Below, one piece after another: positions 37,715 to 46,166 of a stretch of DNA of 64,000 nt; within the stretch, counting starts at the first letter, position 1; each line of letters begins with the position of its first letter. The notes under the pieces were generated by a model that worked only from the letters and a program-made list of their open reading frames with translations, was not told the DNA's origin and did no database searches. The translations under genes were made by a program, and so were the position numbers. Source of the stretch: Paenibacillus sp. PL2-23 (GTDB lineage: Bacteria > Bacillota > Bacilli > Paenibacillales > Paenibacillaceae). Location of the stretch: positions 2,070,001 through 2,134,000 of the forward strand of contig NZ_CP162129.1 in NCBI RefSeq assembly GCF_040834005.1. Reading direction: 5' to 3'.

Positions 37715-39190
37715 ATGGGCGATAGTTATGAAAATCCGATTCTGTTCGGTAATTTTCCCGACCCATCCATACTGAGGGACGGAGAACATTACTATTTGGT
37801 TAATGGCGGGACTGCGTGGCGATCCATGCTTATGTGGCATTCCAGGGATCTTGTCCATTGGACACCGTTGTATTACGTGCTCGAGGGTTATTGCGGCAAC
37901 GTATGGGCACCGGAGCTCGTGAAGCATGGAGATACGTATTACATCTATAATTATGGTCCTGGAGACTACGGACCTGGGACGAATTGGGTCGTCACGACCA
38001 AAGATATTCATAGTGGTCCATGGAGCGAGCCCATCCCCATTGAAGGTCTGAAGGGAATTGATCCCGGTCACGTCGTAGGGGAAGATGGACGACGATATGT
38101 TTTTATGTCCAAAAACATGGTGTATCCCTTAACCGATGATGGGCTGGCGGTGGCGGGAGAGGGACGCAAGGTTTGCGATGATTGGCCGATTCCGGAGGAT
38201 TGGGACATCGAAGGGGTGTGTACAGAATCGCCTAAGTTGTTTTGGCGGGACGGATGGTGTTATTTGACCGTTGCACAAGGAGGTACTTTCGGTCCTCCGA
38301 CAAGCCATTGTGTCATTAGCTATCGCTCGCAAAGCATCTTTGGTCCTTGGGAAGCCTCACCCTATAATCCGATCAGCCATACCTGGTCTCGCGAGGAAAA
38401 ATGGTGGTCTAAGGGCCATGCAACGCTTGTAGATACGCCGGCAGGAGACTGGTATATGATTTATCATGGCATTCTCAACGGAGCCCGTCATCTGGGGCGG
38501 ATGACGCTTATGGAACCATTGGAGTGGACGATGGATGGATGGTTTAAGGTACCCGATAGTGTTTTAACAGGCGAGCCCATTCCGCTACCCGTTCTTCCCA
38601 GCCACAGTACAGAGAGATTATTGTTAAGCGATACTTTTGACACGGGCCGACTAGGGTTGCAATGGAACGCTCCGACACCTGGCATTAACCAAAGGCTATC
38701 ATTTGAGAAAGTAGGCCTTCTCCTGAAAGCGCAAGGAACCAGTCTTCACGACAGTGAACCTCTCTTATGCCTTAATCAGCACGATGCACAGATGGTAACA
38801 ACGGAGTTGACTGTGGAGGAAGGTTCTGGCGGGGGGTTGACCTTCTATTACAGCGCTAATTATTCGTGCGGCATCGCTTTGCACGACGGAAGCCTCAAGG
38901 TATTCAATATGGGCAAAGGCTGGCTGCAAAATAAGGTGAATCTCGTTCCGTACGAAGACAGGCGGATTTTCCTGCAGCTAAGAAATGACCACGGCATTGT
39001 AAGTCCCTGGTACAGCAGTGACGGCAGGGAATGGCGGAAAATCAATCTCTGCTTTGACATTACAGGCTGGCATCCCAACAATATTAATGAGGGAACAGGC
39101 TGGGTACGGCCGGGTATATTCGCTTTCGGCACCGGGAACGTCCTATTTGGTCAGTTTCGATACGAACAGTTTGAATGCATTGGCGATTAG
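37715..39190 (+). CDS. Glycoside hydrolase family 43 protein with C-terminal beta-sandwich (module C)
   Basis: Cytoplasmic glycosidase of 491 aa. Propeller acids: D16 (NFPDPS), D116 (GIDPGHV) and E171 (CTESPKLF). The C-terminal ~200 residues (from about LLLSDTFDTGRLGLQWN) look like the concanavalin-like domain found after beta-xylosidase-type GH43 propellers. It is clearly paralogous to the module D GH43, sharing the patterns GNVWAPE / GDVWAPD, SPKL and AQGGTFGPPTSHCVISYRS. Both follow a sulfatase. ATG 37715 follows GCGAGG. A strong terminator ends the operon. Confidence 0.88.
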   Translation: MGDSYENPILFGNFPDPSILRDGEHYYLVNGGTAWRSMLMWHSRDLVHWTPLYYVLEGYCGNVWAPELVKHGDTYYIYNYGPGDYGPGTNWVVTTKDIHSGPWSEPIPIEGLKGIDPGHVVGEDGRRYVFMSKNMVYPLTDDGLAVAGEGRKVCDDWPIPEDWDIEGVCTESPKLFWRDGWCYLTVAQGGTFGPPTSHCVISYRSQSIFGPWEASPYNPISHTWSREEKWWSKGHATLVDTPAGDWYMIYHGILNGARHLGRMTLMEPLEWTMDGWFKVPDSVLTGEPIPLPVLPSHSTERLLLSDTFDTGRLGLQWNAPTPGINQRLSFEKVGLLLKAQGTSLHDSEPLLCLNQHDAQMVTTELTVEEGSGGGLTFYYSANYSCGIALHDGSLKVFNMGKGWLQNKVNLVPYEDRRIFLQLRNDHGIVSPWYSSDGREWRKINLCFDITGWHPNNINEGTGWVRPGIFAFGTGNVLFGQFRYEQFECIGD

Positions 39191-39249
39191 TCGCATTCCT
39201 TAAGGTGCTCCTAATGAAATACTTTAAGAATAAATAAACACATACCACT

Positions 39250-39296
39250 ACCTGCAGTAAATCGTCGATTCAGTCGAATTTCTGCAGGTTTTTTTT
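39250..39296 (+). terminator. Terminator of the GH4-sulfatase-GH43 operon
   Basis: Stem ACCTGCAG (39250-39257) / CTGCAGGT (39282-39289), with a smaller TCGA-containing hairpin in the loop, followed by eight T. It sits just before IS copy 2, which therefore inserted between two transcription units. Confidence 0.88.
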
Positions 39297-39341
39297 ATCA
39301 CATAAGAAGATCGGATAATAAATCGTTAGTTTGTATAAAAA

Positions 39342-41003
39342 CCTGAATCCGTGATACAAAGTTTATAAAAACCGAGATATTTAAAGGAAAATGCATCTCT
39401 GAAGTCGAAAATTAAAGATAATCGCTTATTATCTACTTTCACCAACGAGGTGCTGAATATGAAGATCCAATTCACCCAATCTAAGGAAATCCTCTTAACA
39501 ACGCATGCAGGCTTGGCTGCGGTCGGTGCGCTGCTTTCCCATACACAGTTGTCTCAGCGTCTTAATCGCTCAGCCGTTAAAGGAATGGAGAATCCGATCC
39601 ACGGGAACGGCGAAGTCATGAAAAGCTATCTTGGTCTGCTCTGCCAAGGTAAAAGCGATTTCGACCACATCGAGCCTTTTCGCAAAGATACGGTGTTTCA
39701 AACATGCCTGGGTATTCGCAAAGTGCCTTCAAGCCCTACGCTCCGTCAGCGACTGGATGCCGCTGCACAAACAATAGATGCCAATTGGAATGACATTCTG
39801 TTGCAGGAATCTGCCGACCTCATCCGAAACCTCAATGCCCCGGTAACTGGACTTGACGCAGGCGAGCATACGGTCATACCGCTGGACATTGACGTTTCGC
39901 CGTTCGATAACTCCGGCACGAAAAAAGAAGGTGTCTCCCTCACGTACAAAGGAACATTTGGATATGCCCCCATCTTTGCCTATTTGGGCCGAGAAGGGTA
40001 TGGCGTAAATCTTCAATTGCGTGAAGGTAGTACACACAGCCAGAAAGATGGTGCTGATTTCCTTCGGGAAACGATTCATTACGCTCGTCGCATTACAAGT
40101 GATCGTCTACTCGTCCGTATGGATTCTGCTCACGATAGTCTTGAAAACTTGCAAGTTTGCCACGCGGAGAAAGATGTTGACTACATCATTAAAGTCAATC
40201 TTCGCGGCGCTTCCAAAGAAAGCTGGCTGCGAGTAGCCGAAGACAAAGGGATATCTTGTGAGCAACGCCCTGGGAAGACCACCTACATCGGCGCGATTAC
40301 ATTTCCACAGAAAGACTTCGATTGTAACCTGCGTCAAGTGTTCCAAGTCATCGTGCGTACGATCGATCGGGATGGGCAGGTGCTCATGTTTCCAGATGTG
40401 GAAGTGAACGTTTACTGGACATCTCTGACTTGCTCGCCATGGCGTGTCATTGAGCTTTATCGCGATCATGGCACAAGCGAGCAATTTCATAGTGAGCTTA
40501 AGACCGATCTAGATTTGGAGCGATTGCCGGCAGGCAAGTTCGATACGAATGAGCTAGTCCTGCACGCTGGCGTATTCGCCTATAACCTGCTTCGCATCAT
40601 GGGACAAGAAAGCTTACGTCAAGATGATGCACCGATTCGTGGAGGCGTCGGGCGCCGTCGTATCCGAACTGTCATTCAGAACATCATCTACATCGCAGCT
40701 AGAGTCAGCCGCCATGCCCGACAAACGTCCTTCAATTTCGGCCGTTACAGTCCATGGTTCCAAACCGTTCGTCGAATCTACCAGGCATTTGCCTGATTAT
40801 TGTGAATGAAACGCAAGCACAGCCACCAGTCGCCTCCCCCCTGTAAAAAAGGAGGTTTATTTCGCATGCCTTGCTTCCTGTGAAAAGCGCTTCTTGTTTG
40901 AATCCGAAGATGGGAATGTTGTAAGATACACAATCTTCTACGCCTGTTTTCCAAAATACGGACTGCCTAGGAGGTAGGGGACCTAAGCTGTCACGGATTC
41001 AGG
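39342..41003 (+). mobile_element. IS1380-like insertion sequence, copy 2 (1662 bp)
   Basis: Same length as copy 1 and without recognised differences from it, but in opposite orientation. Terminal repeats CCTGAATCCGTGA. Flanked by TAAAAA on both sides (39336-39341, 41004-41009), six bases rather than the five seen at copies 1 and 3. It lies between modules C and D, its right end 76 bases before the module D binding-protein start. Confidence 0.93.
39459..40796 (+). CDS. IS1380-family transposase, copy 2
   Basis: Predicted protein of 445 aa identical to that of copy 1, with complete reading frame and the same ATG choice behind AGGTG. Transcription runs toward the module D genes, so read-through from the transposase promoter could reach the binding-protein gene; no strong terminator is seen between 40796 and 41080. 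Confidence 0.88.
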   Translation: MKIQFTQSKEILLTTHAGLAAVGALLSHTQLSQRLNRSAVKGMENPIHGNGEVMKSYLGLLCQGKSDFDHIEPFRKDTVFQTCLGIRKVPSSPTLRQRLDAAAQTIDANWNDILLQESADLIRNLNAPVTGLDAGEHTVIPLDIDVSPFDNSGTKKEGVSLTYKGTFGYAPIFAYLGREGYGVNLQLREGSTHSQKDGADFLRETIHYARRITSDRLLVRMDSAHDSLENLQVCHAEKDVDYIIKVNLRGASKESWLRVAEDKGISCEQRPGKTTYIGAITFPQKDFDCNLRQVFQVIVRTIDRDGQVLMFPDVEVNVYWTSLTCSPWRVIELYRDHGTSEQFHSELKTDLDLERLPAGKFDTNELVLHAGVFAYNLLRIMGQESLRQDDAPIRGGVGRRRIRTVIQNIIYIAARVSRHARQTSFNFGRYSPWFQTVRRIYQAFA

Positions 41004-41020
41004 TAAAAAGTTTGATATCC

Positions 41021-41047
41021 ACTTCATGTATGATTCATACATGAAGT
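41021..41047. promoter_or_regulatory. Perfect palindrome upstream of module D
   Basis: Twelve-base arms ACTTCATGTATG (41021-41032) and CATACATGAAGT (41036-41047) around ATT. It ends 32 bases before the GTG start of the binding protein, where a regulator operator or a leader hairpin would sit. The IS end is only 17 bases upstream, so promoter elements further left may have been displaced. Confidence 0.55.
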
Positions 41048-41079
41048 CGTGTTTATAACATATAAGGGGAGATGATGCA

Positions 41080-42627
41080 GTGAGAAGAAGATGGATTCAT
41101 GTTTTTAGCATTTGTCTAATGGCTGTAGCCTTACTTGCAGGGTGCAGCGGAAACGCTCAGCCCGATAAGCAGCCAGACAAAGATGCCGCAGCGACCCAAG
41201 CAGTGGAGGAGAAAAGGGAAAAGCTGAAGGTCAGCATGTTGATTCCATCCTATTCCGGAGGAGGATGGCCGGACAATAAGCATCCTACAATTCAATACCT
41301 GAACGACAAGTTTGACCTTGAATTAGACATCCAATGGATCCCCGGACCGAATTATATCGAGAAACTTAATGTGTTAGCTGCTTCTGGCAAATTACCGGAC
41401 GTTTACAGGTCGGGAAGCGACATTTATGAAAAGTGGCAAAATGAAGGAGCGTTCTTGGATATCGCTCCATATTTAGATCAATATCCCAATTTAGTGAAAG
41501 CGTTTCCTGAGGAGCTTTGGAGCCTCAAAAATCCCAAAAGCCATATATATGGAATTCCATATGGAGGACCGCCTAATCCAGCCTCTTACATCGTCAGAAG
41601 AGATTGGCTCGATCATTTGGGGATTCCGGTTCCAGATCCTGATACGTTCACGGTGGATGAGTTTTACCGAATCGCTAAGGCATTTGCACTCGACGATCCC
41701 GATCAAGACGGAAAAAACAACACGCTTGGGTTCTCGTTTGGCGGCTTCGGGGGAGAGGCACCGCTTCGGTATGCGTTCGGTCTTTCGCCGGGTTGGCAGG
41801 AGCTAGACGGAAAGCTCATACCTTATCAGGTGCAATCCGAAGAAATGAAAGAGTATTTAACCTTTTTAAATAAAGCGTATACCGAAGGTGTGTTGGATAA
41901 GGACTTTCCTCTCAACAAGGGGAACGAACTGCAAGAGAAGATCAGCTCCGGAAAGTTGGGATTAGCTCATGACATCCCCATAGCCACTGTTACAAACGAG
42001 AAAAAATTGAAGACGCTCGATCCGGATGCCGAATTCGTCCAGCTTGCGCCTCCTATCGGACCGACGGGAATACAGCTGAATGATACGAGAGAATTTACTG
42101 AAAAGATTTTGTTAAATGCTGAAATGAACGATGAAAAACGAACGAGATTGCTGGAAATGTTCGATTGGTGGGTGACGGACGAAGGGACGGATATTATCAA
42201 AAATGGTCCTCCCGGTGTTTATTATACGGATAAGGGAGACGGGACGTATGAAGCAACCGAAGCTGCTATAAGCGAGGGTAATCGTGTCGCCATCCTTAAC
42301 AATTGGTTTTTCCGCAGAATCGCGTTCGATCACGATGTTTTCAAATGGGACTCCGAGGCTTACAAGGAACGAATCATTACCCAATTCGAGAATGGGAGCA
42401 AATATGCAGCTCCATACGATCCGGCCGTAGGTCTGACGCATTTATCTCCAACCTATGCCAAGACGATTACTGAAATTAATAAGGCCTACGAGCAGGTTGT
42501 CTTCAAAATTATCATCGGAGAGAAGCCGGTTGATGAGATCGAAGCTGCAATCGACGCTTGGAATAAAAACGGCGGTCAGAAAATCATTCAAGAGGTGAAT
42601 GATGCCTACCAAGCCATGAAAAAATAG
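41080..42627 (+). CDS. Sugar-binding lipoprotein 1 (module D)
   Basis: Solute-binding lipoprotein of 515 aa (lipobox LAGC, Cys22); GTG start eight bases after GGGGAG. The mature start SYSGGGWPDNKHPTIQYLN and QWIPGPNYIEKLNVLAAS are nearly the same in the second binding protein of this module at 47698, so the two are duplicates. The calcium-loop-like DDPDQDGKNNTLGF falls near residue 215. It heads the permease operon, separated by a strong hairpin. It differs from the A, B and E binding proteins. Confidence 0.92.
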   Translation: MRRRWIHVFSICLMAVALLAGCSGNAQPDKQPDKDAAATQAVEEKREKLKVSMLIPSYSGGGWPDNKHPTIQYLNDKFDLELDIQWIPGPNYIEKLNVLAASGKLPDVYRSGSDIYEKWQNEGAFLDIAPYLDQYPNLVKAFPEELWSLKNPKSHIYGIPYGGPPNPASYIVRRDWLDHLGIPVPDPDTFTVDEFYRIAKAFALDDPDQDGKNNTLGFSFGGFGGEAPLRYAFGLSPGWQELDGKLIPYQVQSEEMKEYLTFLNKAYTEGVLDKDFPLNKGNELQEKISSGKLGLAHDIPIATVTNEKKLKTLDPDAEFVQLAPPIGPTGIQLNDTREFTEKILLNAEMNDEKRTRLLEMFDWWVTDEGTDIIKNGPPGVYYTDKGDGTYEATEAAISEGNRVAILNNWFFRRIAFDHDVFKWDSEAYKERIITQFENGSKYAAPYDPAVGLTHLSPTYAKTITEINKAYEQVVFKIIIGEKPVDEIEAAIDAWNKNGGQKIIQEVNDAYQAMKK

Positions 42628-42634
42628 GAATGGT

Positions 42635-42665
42635 GCATCCCCCGCATGTCATATGCGGGGGATGC
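42635..42665 (+). terminator. Intercistronic hairpin between binding protein and permeases (module D)
   Basis: Thirteen-bp perfect GC-rich stem GCATCCCCCGCAT / ATGCGGGGGATGC with a five-base loop, no T-run after it. Probably an mRNA stabiliser or partial terminator that raises binding-protein levels over permease. Confidence 0.7.
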
Positions 42666-42799
42666 TGCGTCGTTTGGCAAAATGTGTCCTGGCGATACAA
42701 GCAATCAGATAAAAAATCGTGGGATTGTGAAATAAACAGCCTTTTTATCCAGCCTATAATAAGAGAAAGAAAGTTACCATTATGAAGGAGTGAAGCAGC

Positions 42800-43693
42800 A
42801 TGGGCTACGCAAAAAGGGCATTTCCCATCTATTTAATGATTGTGCCTGGAATGCTTTTTTTTCTCATCTTTAAGTATCTTCCGATGATTGGGATCGTTAT
42901 TGCTTTCAAGGATTACAATCCGTTTCGCGGTTTCGGCGGGAGCGACTGGGTGGGAATGGATCAGTTCGTCAGACTGTTTACCGAGCGGGATTTTATTCCG
43001 CTGCTTTCGAATACGTTAATCTTAAGCGCGATGGATATTGTGTTTTATTTTCCAATGCCCATTCTAATGGCGCTCTTATTAAATGAAATAAGGCTTGCTG
43101 CCTTCAAGAAAACAGTGCAAACCGTTCTGTACGCTCCTCACTTCCTGTCCTGGGTCGTCATAGTCGGCATGACGGTGGTCTTGTTCTCCACAGAGTTCGG
43201 AGGCGTCAATCAGCTGCTGAAATCTTGGGATCTTCCCGTATTAAATGTATTGACTAACGAATCCGCATTCCGCTGGGTATGGTTAATTCAGAACATGTGG
43301 AACGGCGTTGGCTGGGGGACGATCATTTTCCTGGCAGCCTTGTCCTCCGTCGATCCCAGCTTGTACGAGGCGGCGGCAATAGACGGTGCCAGCCGTCTGA
43401 AGCAAATTTGGCACGTAACGCTGCCCGCACTTAGCCGAGTCATTATTATCCTGTTTATCTTAAGGCTTGGCAATTTCATGGATCTAGGCTTCGAGCATAT
43501 CTTGTTGCTGCAAAACCCACTCAATTTAAGTGTTTCCGACGTTTTCGATACGTATGTGTACCGCCAGGGCATTGTGCAAGGCGACTTCAGCTACTCATCC
43601 GCGGTCGGTATCTTCAAGTCGTTGGTCGGTTTGTTCCTAATCATCATCGCTAATGCCGTTGCTAAACGGGCTGGGCAAGAGGGGGTCTATTAA
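42800..43693 (+). CDS. Sugar ABC transporter permease, LplB type (module D)
   Basis: First permease of the module D importer, 297 aa, ATG after GAAGGAG. It reads PMIGIVIAFKDYNPFRGF after the first span, and the docking loop EAAAIDGASRLKQIWHVTLP at about residues 193-212. It is close to the module C permease in this region. The next gene starts one base after its stop. Confidence 0.93.
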   Translation: MGYAKRAFPIYLMIVPGMLFFLIFKYLPMIGIVIAFKDYNPFRGFGGSDWVGMDQFVRLFTERDFIPLLSNTLILSAMDIVFYFPMPILMALLLNEIRLAAFKKTVQTVLYAPHFLSWVVIVGMTVVLFSTEFGGVNQLLKSWDLPVLNVLTNESAFRWVWLIQNMWNGVGWGTIIFLAALSSVDPSLYEAAAIDGASRLKQIWHVTLPALSRVIIILFILRLGNFMDLGFEHILLLQNPLNLSVSDVFDTYVYRQGIVQGDFSYSSAVGIFKSLVGLFLIIIANAVAKRAGQEGVY

Positions 43694-43694
43694 C

Positions 43695-44567
43695 ATGTCA
43701 ACATATAGAGCCAAAAAGTCGGAAAGCTGGCTGGATTATATCATTTATACCGCATTGACGATTTCCTCGCTCGTTGTTCTAATTCCGCTATTATATATTG
43801 TGACGACATCGTTTGCTTCTGAGAAGGAATACTTGACTCGGGGATTTTTTATCTTCCCCAAACAATGGACACTGGACGGATACTTTTATCTGCTGACGAA
43901 TCCCGGTTTTATAACCGCATTAAAAAATGCCGTAGTCATTAGCTTGGTAGGAACGTTCATCAACATCGCGTTAACCTCTCTTCTAGCCTATGGCTTGTCG
44001 AAGTCATGGATTAAAGGCAGAGGAACGATGAACTTTATGGTTCTATTTACGATGCTGTTCAGTGGCGGCATGATTCCGACCTATCTGGTCGTTAAGGAGC
44101 TGGGGTTGGTCGGCAGCTATTGGGCGCTATGGCTTGTCATGGCGATCGCGCCGTTCCATTTGATCGTAATGAGAGGGTTCTTCGGCTCTATTCCAATCGA
44201 GCTGGAGGAAGCGGGACGCATCGACGGCTGCAGCGAATGGCGGATATTCTCGAGTATTTATTTGCCTCTCTCCAAAGCGGCGATTGCCACGTTTACGCTC
44301 TTCTATTTTGTCGCTAATTGGAACATGTACTTCGCGGCGATTCTCTATTTGAACGACAATAACAAATGGCCGTTGCAGGTGTTTTTGCGTCAAATGCTGA
44401 TTCAAGAGGATAGCAGCACCGGAGCGGCACTTCATTCGGCTTTCGAATATACGCCTGCAGCCAAGATGGCAGCTATATTGATCGCAGCTTTCCCGCTGCT
44501 TGTCGTTTATCCTTTCCTGCAAAAATATTTTAATCAAGGGATGCTGCTCGGCTCAGTGAAGGGCTAA
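43695..44567 (+). CDS. Sugar ABC transporter permease, YtcP type (module D)
   Basis: Second permease of the module D importer, 290 aa. ATG 43695 is used because GAGGGGG precedes it; the frame is open back to 43653 inside the first permease gene. Marks are FTMLFSGGMIPTYLVVKELG, docking loop EAGRIDGCSEWRIFSSIYLP (Gly replacing the usual second Ala), and the end YPFLQKYFNQGMLLGSVKG. Confidence 0.93.
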   Translation: MSTYRAKKSESWLDYIIYTALTISSLVVLIPLLYIVTTSFASEKEYLTRGFFIFPKQWTLDGYFYLLTNPGFITALKNAVVISLVGTFINIALTSLLAYGLSKSWIKGRGTMNFMVLFTMLFSGGMIPTYLVVKELGLVGSYWALWLVMAIAPFHLIVMRGFFGSIPIELEEAGRIDGCSEWRIFSSIYLPLSKAAIATFTLFYFVANWNMYFAAILYLNDNNKWPLQVFLRQMLIQEDSSTGAALHSAFEYTPAAKMAAILIAAFPLLVVYPFLQKYFNQGMLLGSVKG

Positions 44568-44595
44568 TTGCTCATACAGTAAGGAGAGATGCACG

Positions 44596-46140
44596 TTGAA
44601 AAGCAAACCGAATATTGTATATATCTATGCCGATGATTTGGGAATGGGGATGTTGTCTTGCTACGGTCAGACTGTCATCGAAACGCCGAATATCGATCGC
44701 ATCGCTAATGAGGGAATGAAATTTACAAGGGCGTATGGAACGGCGTTCTGCGCCCCGGCCAGAGCAAGCCTGATGTGCGGCATACATGACGCCCATGCAG
44801 GACGATGGACGTATACGCCAGGCAATGCCTATAAGAAACTGTCGACAGGCGAGCTGAGCTTGGACGAGCTTCAGGAGATCATTTACAATACCGGGATTGA
44901 AGCCTTGGCAGGAGACGAGTTTTTGGCCACGGTAGCGAAGAAGGGAGGCTATCGAACAGGACAGATCGGCAAGCTGGAATGGGGGTTCTCGACGACCGAC
45001 AGAAGCATCCGGGAGCATGGCTGGGATTATCACTTCGGTTATTACGATCATATACAATGCCATGGCTTTTACCCGCCGTTCCTGTTCGAGGATGGCAGGC
45101 TGGTGCCGATTGAAGGGAATACGGATCCCCATTGCGGCAATCCTGCCATTACGGATCCAACTGATATGAGCTGCAGGAAGGTCTATTCGCAAGATTTGTT
45201 CGACGAGAAGATAGCGGCATTTATCAGAGAGAATCGTGACAGGCCGTTTTTTCTGTTCCATCCCAGCCAGCTGCCTCACGGTCCGATTTTCTATCCCGAT
45301 ATACACGAACAAGTGAAGCATAATGAGGCGTTGACGCAGCAGGAGAAGGAATACGCCTCCATGGTTCTTCGACTGGACGAAACAGTAGGAAAGATCTTGA
45401 ACGAACTGGAAACACTCGGTTTAAGTGACAACACGTTAGTCCTGTTCGCATCCGACAACGGACATGAAGTGTATTATCGCGAGGAAGGGCGAGCGGGTAG
45501 AACCAAGACGTTAAGCGGCGATTCCATCAACGAAGTGGACAATCCATTTCGAACGGAGCTGTGCGGCGATGTGTTTAACGGGAATGCGGGCATGGCGGGG
45601 TTGAAGTTTTCCAATTGGGACGGAGGCTGCAAAATTCCATTTTTGGCTAAATGGCCTGGAGTCATCCAAGCGGACAGTGTGTGCGACCAACTGATCGCCA
45701 ATTATGATACATTGGCGACAATCGCGGATATCGTTGCAGTGGAAACGCCTGCTGGAACGGACGGCGTGTCGTACTGGAAGGCATTGCGAGGCGATTCCAA
45801 TTCGCCGAAACATAAGTATATCGTTTTTGCATGCTCATATGGTCCTGCGCTCGTTACGGAGGATGGCTGGAAGCTGCGGGTTTATATTCCGGAGGCGCTT
45901 CGAGAGAAGGCTTCACTGAAATTTGAACCGGAAGTGGTCGTACGTTTGTATCAGGTGCTGGATGATCCGACGGAGAAGCTGGATGTATCGAGTCGTTATC
46001 CAGAGATCGTCCAGCGTCTGAGAGGCTGGCTATTAAAGGAGTGCGACGGCAATTTGCTAAATGGCACATCGGCAAGGCATTTGGCTTATCCGGACCTATA
46101 TATTCCAACGTTCGACGAAGTGTTAAAAGGTATAATCTGA
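44596..46140 (+). CDS. Sulfatase, Cys-type, cytoplasmic (module D)
   Basis: S1-family sulfatase of 514 aa, TTG start after AAGGAGAG. Unlike the other three it has the classical DD pair (YADDLGMG, residues 11-18) and motif C52-A-P-A-R56 (AFCAPARAS). The second metal site is ASDNGHEVYYREEG, with Asn rather than His after Asp, as in several arylsulfatase subfamilies. So it is from a different S1 subfamily than the sulfatases of A-C. No signal peptide. It starts 28 bases after the permeases and is followed by a GH43, implying joint action on the sugar imported by module D. Confidence 0.9.
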   Translation: MKSKPNIVYIYADDLGMGMLSCYGQTVIETPNIDRIANEGMKFTRAYGTAFCAPARASLMCGIHDAHAGRWTYTPGNAYKKLSTGELSLDELQEIIYNTGIEALAGDEFLATVAKKGGYRTGQIGKLEWGFSTTDRSIREHGWDYHFGYYDHIQCHGFYPPFLFEDGRLVPIEGNTDPHCGNPAITDPTDMSCRKVYSQDLFDEKIAAFIRENRDRPFFLFHPSQLPHGPIFYPDIHEQVKHNEALTQQEKEYASMVLRLDETVGKILNELETLGLSDNTLVLFASDNGHEVYYREEGRAGRTKTLSGDSINEVDNPFRTELCGDVFNGNAGMAGLKFSNWDGGCKIPFLAKWPGVIQADSVCDQLIANYDTLATIADIVAVETPAGTDGVSYWKALRGDSNSPKHKYIVFACSYGPALVTEDGWKLRVYIPEALREKASLKFEPEVVVRLYQVLDDPTEKLDVSSRYPEIVQRLRGWLLKECDGNLLNGTSARHLAYPDLYIPTFDEVLKGII

Positions 46141-46166
46141 TGCGATAAGGAATGAGGGAGCTCAAG

